A DNA stretch of 64,000 bases, from the NCBI GenBank assembly GCA_038025085.1, contig CM076148.1, forward strand, positions 32,532,501 to 32,596,500. The letters are read 5' to 3'. The notes beneath the pieces are model-generated. The model was not told the DNA's origin. It ran no database searches and saw nothing but the letters and a program-made list of their open reading frames with translations. The DNA is from Tetragonia tetragonoides. Its lineage: Eukaryota > Streptophyta > Magnoliopsida > Caryophyllales > Aizoaceae. Below are positions 35,801 to 47,800 of this stretch, piece by piece (position 1 is the first letter of the stretch; each line of letters starts with the position of its first letter). The translations under genes were made by a program, and so were the position numbers.

Positions 35801-38800
35801 ATGTTTATGAAGTTTTAAGCATCAAAGTTAATCTGCCGATTATATTCGAAACTGCCTCTTTTGTTTTCTGTTACAAATGGCCTGAAAAGCAAAGTCATAC
35901 ATCAATAAGAAAGTTGAAGGCCTATGAGAGCTATTTGATGTGTTAGAGTTCTTCAAATACTCTTTGCTTCAGTGGTTCTACTTCAAAAGTCCATGAAGCC
36001 CTTTTTGTGTGGCGGACTGACTATCACTTTAGGTTTCCACTGTTGGGGGTTTGGGTGGTACATGCTACATATATGAACCTTCAAAAAGCCAGTTCCTGGT
36101 CCTAAGGCCATAAGAGCATCTCTAATGGTTTGAAGTAGATAGTTACGGAGTTGCTGAACCCACCTTTTCGATGCACATCAACTACTTTTAGCAACCCTCT
36201 ATCAACTACTCCATCACCCATTGTTAGCTTCCCCAAAAGTTGCTAAAGGGGAGCAACATGTCTGCGGACATTAAATATTAACCCCAATTAACTTATTATT
36301 TTCCGGAATAGTAATATGATATTCACGAGAAAATAACTTTGTATTTATGAAATACATTTCTTTTCCTGGGAAAATAATTAATTAATTGGAGTACTAGCTT
36401 TTTAGTTTCCCGAAAAGCAACATATTAACACCCGTATCCTGATGTATTGCGAAAAACATTCCGAAGAAAATGTCAGATACAAATCCAACAAGAAATAAAC
36501 ATTTCATTTTCTTTTTGTTTAGAATTGTAAGGCATATGCAAGAATTTGATTTGTGTGGGAAATTGAGAGATACAGATAATTTACTGGTTAGATTGTGAAA
36601 ATCAGTGGATATTTAAGGCCTTAAGGGTAGTTATAATAGAATGTCAGGGGAAAAAATAATTAAATACACTTTAGTTTTCGGAGCATTTTATGTTGAGCTA
36701 TAAAAAGGGACATGAATTAAAAATAGAATGCATCGGCTTGTTCGCATTTTATAGCTAGGCATTTTTACTGTAGAACGGCTGTGACATGCAAAGAAAAACG
36801 CAAATAATGCATGCAGTATGTTCACCTGAGGGAGGGGATGTAGATCAGCATTTTTCCGCCTCAAGTCGTGCTGCCAATGTCCACGTGCTTGCGTTGTAGG
36901 ACCTGTATGCAATTCGCTCTTTTTTTTTGTTTTTTGGTCAATGCCTTAAATAATTAGTTGGATAACTTTGGTAGCCTTCGGAGCTTTGCTGGGCTCCGTA
37001 GTCCATGGTCTAGAGCCCTTCTTAATCCCGAAATGCTTCTTAACTCCCCCTATCTCAAAAACAAAAGAGATGCTTATATGTTAATCGAGGACCTTATATT
37101 GGGAAATCTGTGTAACAGTCTTGATTAGTGATCTTCTTGAGCCTCAACATTATTGTGGTGTATGGACAATATGGGTACTAGGTAGCTTACCATTACCATA
37201 TCATACCATTAACATTGTTGTGGTGTTCGAACAAGTGGGTACCATAACATAGCATAGGACTGCCCAATGCCTTTCACGAGTGACGAGGCTCCTGGCTAGG
37301 ATTTGATGGATGGGTCAGATGTATGCAGTCTTACCCCATTGAGAGGTTGTTTGAGAATAGTACATATATAATTTGTGCCTTCATACCACAGAGGTGCATC
37401 CATTTCTTAAGATATGTTTAGCTGTATCTACATCTTCCACCAGCTGTAAAACCTCTCATTAGGTTAACTCAACACAAAGGTATTAATCGTGTATGAAAAA
37501 CTTCTGATGAGTGGAGTACCTAGCAAATTTAATTTGACTAAACATTTAACAATGATTTGAGTACCTAAATTGTTTATTACTGAAGCAGATAAATAACCAT
37601 GTAAAGCTAGGGTAACACTGAGTGGGTAGCTCAACTGGTAAGACCTCTGAGATTTGTTCCAGGGATCCCAGGTTCGAGTCTCCTCAAGGCCTGGAAGTTT
37701 TCCTGGTCCTTAACTTTAGGGCCCATGGGATTAGTCGGGCAAAACCCAGATACCCATGTTATCCAAAAAAAACATGTATAGCTAGGGTTTTTTCATGTTG
37801 TCTTTTCTCATTTGTTTTTCTTTTTCTAATTCTGAAATTTGGCATGCACAACCATGAGAAATACAATTGCTTCTTTTTTTTAGAGAAGAAAAACAGCTTT
37901 ATTAAGTAAGAGAGAAAGAATACGAATCCAAGTGCTTTATATTATGCTAGTGATGCGGATGACAAGAAAGGGAAATAAAAGATTTAAAATGAATGGCATG
38001 TACTTATTAGTTTTAGGAAATAACTGTATTTTTGATAGTTTGTTATTTTCAGATTTATTTGAAGGGGTATTTTATTAGGGTAGTAGATCTTAGAATATAG
38101 CATTATTAGTGTTAGGAAAGTAGTCTTTAGTTATATTAGGGTATTAGGTTGTTTCTTATTCTCCAAGGCACCTATTAGGCTATATATACCCCTAGATGCT
38201 ATGTTATTTCTTAGTTTTTGGTTTATGAATTTAATGAGAATTAGTTGAGTTTGTGGGAGGATTCTCCGTTCGCCATCAGTTTGGTATCAGAGCCAGCCGC
38301 TTCGTCTCTGTCAACGCCGACGTAAGGCTGAAACCCTAGTTTCCTTGCCCATCCAACACTCATCTACACCCGCAGCCACCCTTGCATAAACCCTAAATTC
38401 GTATATCTCACAAACCAGTAGCCTAAATCCATCACATTGATCTCAAGACCACTTTTCTTCAAAGTTACTCCTACCCAGCAACCTAAACATATCACCAGAT
38501 TTTTCAGAATATGTTCCAAGTCAATCTCCATGGATGCTTCCTATTGGGATGAGTTCTATACTTTCCAATTTCTAGTGTATCGGTTGGAGAAGCACTTAGG
38601 ATTATCATCTACTCAAGGTATTATTGGTCCATGTCCTACCAATTACTTTGGGGATTATCAATTGTCGCACTATAGTTTTTACGATGGAGTTACACGAGGA
38701 TATTATCGAGTTCCTTTCCGGTCTATTACTCGTCCCTTTTTCGAGTTAGAGCATGAGACTTATGAGCAAGTAAAGGAAAATTTCCATCTATTCAAGCCTG

Positions 38801-41800
38801 AACAACATCTTTGCAAAAGCAAGGAAGGAGAATCCCGACTTGTGGAACATTTTGAAGAATTCAAGGCAAGTTTAGAGGAACTCAAGAGCTTCATGGCAAA
38901 ACATCGGGAAGATGATGCACCAGAAGTAGTTGAAAACAACACTGGAGCAACTGTAGCTGTTGCTGTACAGTAGGAAGGAACACAAGAAAATGAGCAGCAA
39001 TTAATTCATCACACTACTCAGGAAGAAGATACTGATCAGAATGAACTGGACACCTCAGAAGTATTTGAGAAGACCATTACTGATAAGAGCCCCATCCCTA
39101 GGGTAGAAGAGTACATATTTCAAACTGGGTCTTTGTAGGTTCACCTCCAATAGCTTCAATATTCGCTCCCTACATATTGGTGACACCTCCCTCGTGCTTT
39201 GAATGGCGTGTTGCTATGTGGCCCCTGATTCTTCTCCACTCCAAAACTCGTGGTCGAGTTTTTTCTAAGTGGGGGAGAATGATGCGGATGACAAGAAAGG
39301 GAAATAAAAGATTTAAAATGAATGGCATGTACTTATTAGTTTTAGGAAATAACTGTATTTTTGATAGTTTGTTATTTTCGGATTTATTTGAAGGGGTATT
39401 TTATTAGGGTAGTAGATCTTAGAATATAGCATTATTAGTGTTAGGAAAGTAGTCTTTAGTTATATTAGGGTATTAGGTTGTTTCTTATTCTCCAAGGCAC
39501 CTATTAGGCTATATATACCCCTAGATGCTATGTTATTTCTTAGTTTTTGGTTTATGAATTTAATGAGAATTAGTTGAGTTTGTGGGAGGATTCTCCGTTC
39601 GCCATCAGCTAGTTTAGCGACTTTCTGAAGTTTATAAAAGGGTGTAAAAAGTAGCAAGTTATACCCCCTGATACAACCATGTGTAATCAGGGGGCTATGC
39701 AGAAATCTTGACAGCTTTATGTGAACGCAGGTGACTGGTGTCTTGGCTATACCTTAGTCACGGGCGGTGAAGAACTCTCTGTTGGAGGCCAGCAACTTCG
39801 TGTCATTTTTGCTCCGGTATATGGTACCGTCATGTTGGATTATTACATTCTTGCTGATTCGATATATATGCTTTTGATTATCTGTTGTCTGCAGAACTTG
39901 GCTGTCAGCGAGTGATTGATGGTTTGATGCCTCATTCAAATAACTTGGTTACTTTGACTCTTTGTTTTGTTCTATCATAGCCGTATCCGTATGGCATAAT
40001 TATCTGAGAGTTTAAAGGAATTCGGGTACATGTGCAGATCCTTGAAAAATTGTAGAAAACTTGAATAAACCCAATTCATCCATTTTGGATACTTCAATCA
40101 AGTCTATACTTTTGGGAAGTCTGAGTAACATAGCAATTGATGTTGGTAGAACAGTAGCTACAAGAAGAGCACAAAATCTCCTCCACAAAGAATTTACTTA
40201 AAACTTCCCTTGCTTCACCTTGTATTATTGTGTTAATAATAGCTAGTCAATTTCATTCTTACTCTCACTAAAGTTGCAAGTCTTGCAACGCCTGTTCTTC
40301 GTCTTTGTCCTACTCAACATCATACCCTCAACGCTAAGACTTTTCTCCAAAGTTCCAATTTGGGTTGGGGACTTCCTTTGTTTTACCCACCAGATATCAT
40401 CTACAAACAACATGCACTATGGCGCATCTTTCACAAACGTAAAGGTGAACTCATCCATATTTTGACAAAAAGTAATGGACTCAAAGTAGACCCTTGGTGT
40501 CAATTTCAAATCCCAAAAAATAAACTACCATGAGTCCCCTCAGGGGCCACTGGAGGTTTTCCTGTCCGTTAACTTCCGGGCCCATGGGATTAATCAATCA
40601 AAGCTTGGACACCCATGTTATCTAAAAAAACATAATAAATACCCGTAGACTATTGAGGAGGCAAGAATTAATTTGCTACCACAGGAAACTTTTTATTCTA
40701 TTTGAATCAGTAGGGTGTATGCGAAGGGTTTTAATCGCAGTCCAGTAGATTTTATGTAATGGTCTTATTATGCTCCTCTCACCATAACAGAATCTTTTAC
40801 TGTCTGCATTATCTGTTTGAAAGTAAGGCCTAATTCTTTCCTCGGTATTAAACAAAAGAGCATCTGTCGGGATTATCTATATATTTATTGATGTCACTTC
40901 TGATGTATGCATTATCAGTTTGGATTTTGGAAACACTATTGGGAGTTATTTGCTTTTTTTTATGTCTCTCATTCACATTCATATGATGGACACATTTGCT
41001 GAGGTTTTGGTAAAGACTGACATGCAGGCGGAAGAAAAATAGTCTATTTGTCCTTGAAATTTGAAATTAAGGATGGTATGTTTCATGATTCATGTAGAGT
41101 TAGTTTTTTTTTTTTTGGAAAGTAAAGAGATTTTATTACTTCCAAATCAGATATTCAACGAGTACAAAGCAGCAAGCTGCACTTTGAGAACCCCTACAAC
41201 ACAGCTAACATACAAAAAGGAGGAAAAGCTAGAAAAACTCAGAAACCAAAATACAGGAAAATGACATAAAGCTACTCACAACAACAACAACAACAACCCA
41301 GTAAGTATCCCGCCTAGGGCGGGGTCTGGGGAGGTCCAGATGTACGCAGTCTTACCCCTAACTAGTCGCCTAGAAGAGAGACTGTTTCCGAAAGACCCAC
41401 AAAAACTTTTTTTTTTTTTTTAAATACATTTTCAAAAAGGTTTTTTTTTTAAAGCAATAAAGAATGATCAAAAGGGCAAGAGAAGTAAAGCATTAAACAT
41501 ACTAACACAAGATATTACTATTTGAACAACATAAAGTGAAGGAGACGCTACAGGCTATAAACAAAATGACTCAAGCTCTAGTACTAGCCAATGCATAACC
41601 ATCATCTGACGAGGATCCTCTACACAAATCCTGCTACGCCATAATTTCCTATCTAGGACCAAGTCCTCGGTAAGATCTAGAAGGGTCAAATCCTGCCTGA
41701 TTACCTCTCCCCAAGTCTTCTTCGGGCGTCCTCTTCTTCGTTTACAGTCTCTAAGTGTAATTCTCTCACACCTTCTCACCGGTGCATCTCGATGTCTCCT

Positions 41801-44800
41801 CCTCACATGCCCAAGCCACCTAAGCCTTGTTTCTCGCATCTTGTTGTCAATATCGATCACTCCCACCTTGCCTCTCAACACTTCGTTCCTAATTCTATCT
41901 CTTCTTGTAGAGTTGCACATCCATCGAAGCATCCTCATCTCGGTCACCCGCATCTTCTGCACATGCACCTGCCTCACCGGCCAACACTCCACCCCATATA
42001 GCATAGCTGGCCTGATGGCTGGACAATAAAATTTGCTTTTAAGTTAAACTAGGGAGGTAATTCAGTTGCTGGTTGAAATAATCTCTGATTTTCTGGCCCT
42101 TAGCAACAGCTCCTCTCGCGTGCACAACATACACAATCTGCCTAGCTGAACTAGGGACATCACTCTGTTGCTCCTGAAAAATTCTAGTGTTCCTCTCTCT
42201 CCAGGTAAAGTACACTACAGCCGAGAACACAGCTGTATGTACTTGAGCCTTGGCCTGTCTCCCTTTCGCTAACCAGCTAGCCTGCTGAGTCATACTACTC
42301 CATGAAGAGGCAGTGAAGGGGTGATGCAGCCAAGCTAGCAAACGACACCACAACTGCTTGGTGAAGCTGCAGTCAAAAAACAAGTGAGATAAGGATTCCT
42401 CCTGCTGTTTGCACAAGATGCAGATACTTGGACCCTGGATGCCTATTTTATTCAGATTCCTCCAGGTTGGTAATCTGTCCAGCATACACAACCAAAGTAT
42501 AAATCTCCATTTGGGCATAGAAAGAGAGTTCCGCACCAGTTTAGACCATTCCTTTCTGCTATGAGTAGGTTGCAGGGCTTTGTAAACCACCCCCATCTTG
42601 TATTTAACAAGGCCCTGGTTCAAAATAATAGCAGATAACTCATTTCTCAACTCAAATAACTTCTGAATTACCCAGGATGCTTGTGTAGGTTTAGGAACTG
42701 TCCAGAAAGTTCCTTGCTTCATATAATATGCATGTATCCATTGCACCCATAGCTTCTCCTGGTGGTGCTGCACATCCCATAATAGCTTGCCAAGAGCTGC
42801 CTTGTTCCAAGTAGTGAGATCAAAAATGCCCAACCCACCCTGATTTGCAGGCCTGCAGAGATTAGCCCAGGCAACTAAGGCCCTGCTACTGGGATCAGTT
42901 GAGCCAGTCCATAAGAACCTTCTACACAGTTGCTCAATATTGTGAATCACAGACACAGGCAAGTTAAAGAACTGTGTCCAATAGTTATTCATAGCAAACA
43001 ACACAGACTTAAGCAATTGTAACCTCCCTGCATATGATAAGAATTTAGTAGTCCATGCTTGAATTCTGCTAGTTATCTTCTGGATAAGAGGATCATAGAA
43101 GCTCACATGCAACCTCTTAGAGGTGAGGGGAATACCCAGGTAGCGGAAAGGTAATTCACCAGATTGCATACCCAGACAGTTGAGGATAGTCCTCTGGTCT
43201 CCCTCTCCAACACCACCAAAGTAGACCTGAGATTTAAGGGTATTTGCACAAAGCCCAGAACAAGCAGAGAACTTTTGAAATTGCTGAAATAGTAGTTGCA
43301 CAGAACTCACATCTCCCCTAGAAAAGAGTAGGAGATCATCAGCAAAGATGCTGTGAACAAGATCAAACCTCTTGCATCTTGGATGATATCTGAAGCCTTG
43401 CTTGTGTTTAAGGTCCTTTAGACACCTTGACAGGTATTCCATGGCTAGCACAAAGAGATAGGGTGAGATGGGATCACCTTGTCTCAACCCTCTCTTTGCA
43501 GCAAAAGGTTTCATAGGTTCTCCATTTATAAGAAGAGAGTAGCTCACAGACCCTATGCACATTTTGATCCATTGCACAAATTTCACTGGAAATTGTAGAC
43601 CAAGGAGGACTTGCTCTAAGAAGCACCGCTCAAGGGAGTCATATGCTTTCCTCAAATCAACCTTCAAAATGCATCTTGGAGATATATTTTTCCTCCCATA
43701 AAACTTAATTAACTCATGAGCAAGAACAATGTTATCACCAATAAATCTATTTTTTATGAATGCAGATTGTTCTGAACTAACAATACTATCCAACATAGTG
43801 CATAATCTATTAGCCAGAGATTTAGCTAAGATTTATACAGAATAGTGCAGCAAGCAATGGTACGAAAATCACTCACCATCATGGGGTTATCCTTCTTAGG
43901 GACCAATGTAACTGAAGTGTAGTTTATGGCTTTAAGGAGTTTACCAGAGTAGAAGGTACTTTGAATAGCCTGAGTGATCTCCTTGCCCACAGTGTCCCAA
44001 GAGGCCTTGTAGAAGGCAACTGTGTAACCATCTGCCCAGGGGCTTTCTCACCATCCATCTCCCAGAGAGCTGCTTTTATCTCTTGATTAGTAAAAGGAGC
44101 ACATAAACTGATCTGTTGTTCTACAGATAACAAATTGCCATTTTCCATCACCTGAGGTTCAATAGCTAGTAACTCTGCAGTAGCAATTCCCATGAGACCT
44201 ACAAAAAAATTCTGAAATTCTTCCTGTATGGCTTGAGGCTCAGTAAGAGTGGTAATGGAAATAATCCTGTTTGTGGCTCTCTTGGCCTTCACACAGGCAT
44301 GAAAATATCTAGAATTTGAGTCACCTGATTGCATCCAGGCTATTCTAGATTTTTGTTTTAGAAAATGCTCTTCTAGCTGCAGCAGATTCTCATATTTTCT
44401 TGTGGCCTCTTTCTATGCATTTATCAAATCAGAGTCAAATAAGTCAGATTTCAAAGCACCCTGCACTTGCTCAAGTGAAGTTCTTGCCTCATCAACCTTC
44501 TGACTTATATTAGAGCAATATAAATTAGAATTCTTCAAAATATACTTCAGATGCTTTTGTTTCTGTATGATTTTAAACATATACGACCCAGCTCCCTCAA
44601 AATGCCATCCCTCCTTCACAACAGACTCATAAGAAGCATGCTTAATCCAAGCATTAAAGAACCTGAAGGGTTTTTTACCAGAGTTTTCCACATGCTTGAA
44701 GTGTACCACTCCAGGTGAATGATCAGATATAGTAGGAACCAAGAACTCAACCTCAACAGCAGGGAAATCAGCAAACCAATTTCATTCCCAAGCACTCTAT

Positions 44801-47800
44801 CAATTCTACTGTAAACCCTGTCAGTGGCATTCTGCTTGTTACACCAAGTAAATTCAGACCCCACACTTCTTAAATCCTCCAGCCCCAGTGAAGAACAAAG
44901 AAGTTGCAATTCTTCATTACCAGAAAATCTATTCCCAGCTTGTAATCTTTCAGACATATGCAAAGTAGAGTTAAAATCCCCTCCAATTATTCAGGGCAAA
45001 GTAATAGCATTACCAAAACTCATAATATCAACCCAACATCTCTCTCTAGCAATGGCACAATTCCTAGCATAGATTGAGGTCACATAAAAACTTTCTCCAG
45101 TCACAAGATCAAGCTTACAATGCATAAACTGATCTGTAACCCTAACAATACACACAGTAAGCACAGTAGGGTCCCAAAGCAACAAAATTCTCCCATTATT
45201 TGCTTGATCATTATTATCAGCATAAGACCAGGCATTAATCAAATGAGAGGTAACTTTACTAATTTTAGCACTCTTTACTCTAGTTTCAACTGAGGCAGCA
45301 AAAGAAATATTATGCTTAATAAGGGCTTTCTTTACCTCCCTTTGCATTTGGGGCTTGTTTATACCCCTCACATTCCAGAACATAATCTTCATGTAGAGTT
45401 AGTTGAATGTAAACAGTTATGTTTTAACCAATTTCTTATTAGAAATGATTCGTGTGATGTGAATGGCGTCTAATTTCATTTGAGGGAGAACAATTCTTAT
45501 ACCTTTGTGAGTTACAAAATGCAAACATTCCAAAACACAAGGGGTTAAAAACTCATTAGAAAGAAAAAGAAGCTTCTGACTCAGTATCACTTGCTCAGGG
45601 AACCTTCTCATGTAATGGAAGACACATGTAATTTAGCATCCATAGGTGCATGAAAATATAAGCTGATTCTTTCCTTGAGATTTATGGTCCAATTTAACTA
45701 TCTTGCCATTATTTATCTTATACATAAATTTGATGATGTAAAGTGTTTCAATATCAGGGCCACACGGATGGTCACATGGCATTGCTCCATGTCACAACTA
45801 ATGCACTGATTGTGGGTGATCACTGTGTTGGGTAAGATCCTTCTGAAACAGATACCTACCAGTTAATGTTCTAAAGCCCCCTTACATACTAGTTCTGTTT
45901 TTCTCTCAAGTTACTTGGATTACACTGGGTGGTTGTTGTATGTAAATCATTTTCATTAAATTCAAATTGTGTATCAATTCATGAATCGAACCTTGAGGGG
46001 GCAGCTCAGCTGTAAGACTTCTGAGAAGTATTCCAGAGGTCCCAGGTTCGAGTCTTCTCAGGGCCACTGGAGGTTTTCCTGGTCGTTAACTTCAGGACCC
46101 ATGGTATTAGTCAAGCAAAAGCTTGGACACCCATGTTATCTAAAAAAAAAAAATCAATACATGAATCGAAATTGTTAATTGTTGGTGGTTGTGCATCTAA
46201 TCATACTCTTGTGGAGCTTCAACAGCAAACATATCTTATTAAGATCACTTGACCTGGATTGTTGGAGAGGTAACATGACCCAGGCATGTGCATGTTTGTA
46301 ATTGTATGTGTTAGAGAAGTTGGTCCTAGAAAATTTCCAGCTGCTATTGGTCAAGGAAACAAAATATTTGAGCATGGATGTAGCATAAAAGAGCAATCAC
46401 CAGTACTCATGATAACTCATACAATTGCGCACAAGTATCAATCTGGTGCAAAATTTACCTTGGAGTGTTGCAAAAGGCTTTGATAACAGCTTGTTTTTTT
46501 CCTACACAGTGTCACGTTAGCTTCGTTGCTGTCAAGTAAAAACCGGGTTTTTTTGGGGGGGGGGGGTGAGGGATTAAATGCGATGGAACCTCTCTCTCTC
46601 CCCCCCCCCCCACTCCGGTTTTGATGTTTTTTGTTAAAAGTTAAAAAGTCATGGAACTTCCTTAATCATTTATGTTGTGAAGTTCTCCTAGTATTTTCCC
46701 GATATACGCTGTTCAATTGATTATTCTTGCTAGATTTACTCATACTTCTCACCTTTTTCGACAATATCGCAAAAAGACTCATATGATTGTTTTTTTTTGA
46801 TAAGTAAAATTTTTATTAATCAATCGAAGAAAGAATACAAAAAGGTGGAGGACAAGAAGTCCTCAAAAGGTAACAGAAAATATCTACAAATCTCGCCATT
46901 GTAACTGGACGAGAGTAAGAGGAACGCCCTTAAACGCCCCAGCTGCCTTTGCCCACAATGATGCCAAGTCAACAATATGATCCCAAATGCAATCAATGGT
47001 TGTCCCAGAAGCGGAGAAAATCCTCGCGTTCCGCTCTAACCAAATGCACCATAAAATGGCCATACACGCACATCTCCACCACAGCTTACCCTCCTTCCCC
47101 CTCAGACCACCAACAAATCGCATCTGTAAGAATTGCCCTACTGTAGCCGGGCTAGCAAAAGACTCCCCCCCAGTCAGCCTACCCACAACCTCCTAGCAAA
47201 GTCACATAAGACAAACAAATGCAATCCGTCCTCACAATCATGTCGACACATAACGCACCAGCCCGGCGACAAGCACCAACTAGGCCTCCGTCCCTGTTTC
47301 ATGTCATGCGTATTCACCTTACCTAACACCAAGATCCACACAAAGACACGCACCTTCAGAGGAACTTTAGACTTCCATATATAAGTGGCAAGAGGGAAGT
47401 GGGGAAATTGAGAAGGAAGACTAAGACGATGTAGGAAGGACTTGGAGGAGAAAACACCAGTGGGATCTCCTCCCAAAGTCCGGGAATCATCCCTTGGGCG
47501 ATAAGAGTAGTGTTTAGCACACCCAGAAGAGAAACTAACTCCTCCATCTCTCGATCATGTGGAGCTCGGCGTAAATGAAGGTCCCATGAGCCACCCGCTT
47601 CGGAGAAGAAGTCCGAAACTGGCGCCTCATGAAGCATGGACAACCGAAAAACCCGAGGGTATGTGGAAGAAAAAGAGTTATCACCCTTCCACACATCCTC
47701 CCAGAACCTTACCCGTTGGCCATTACCCACATTAAATCTAACCAGGGGAAAGAAAAAAGATGATACCTGAGAGAAACTTCCAAGGGCAAGCATGAGAGAC

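Larger units (their letters stand above)
41106..45387 (-). mobile_element. L1 LINE, truncated at the ORF2 start, with 17-bp target duplication (intron 7)
   Basis: TTCATGTAGAGTTAGTT stands at 41089-41105 and 45388-45404. Next to the left copy the plus strand has a T run (the element's A tail). Minus-strand content: APE-type endonuclease start [20 protein letters not shown] (from 45392), then frameshifted endonuclease and linker parts, RT with FADDLLLF, zf-RVT, and a 3' UTR broken by an RTE fragment. ORF1 is missing. The apparent Met of ORF2 overlaps the target duplication, so the 5' truncation falls at the very start of ORF2. Antisense to the host gene. Confidence 0.95.

Noticed and set aside
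37620..37700. Possible tRNA gene (A and B boxes present)
   Set aside because: The boxes are followed by a SINE body and A tail, flanked by a target duplication, and repeated at 45991; no cloverleaf acceptor stem closes.
41792..42029. His/Pro/Ser-rich plus-strand ORFs
   Set aside because: They are the complement of the Arg-rich end of the RTE reverse transcriptase.
42039..43796. Active LINE reverse transcriptase gene
   Set aside because: The RT/zf-RVT part is open and keeps its catalytic Asp residues, but the endonuclease upstream is frameshifted and ORF1 is missing.
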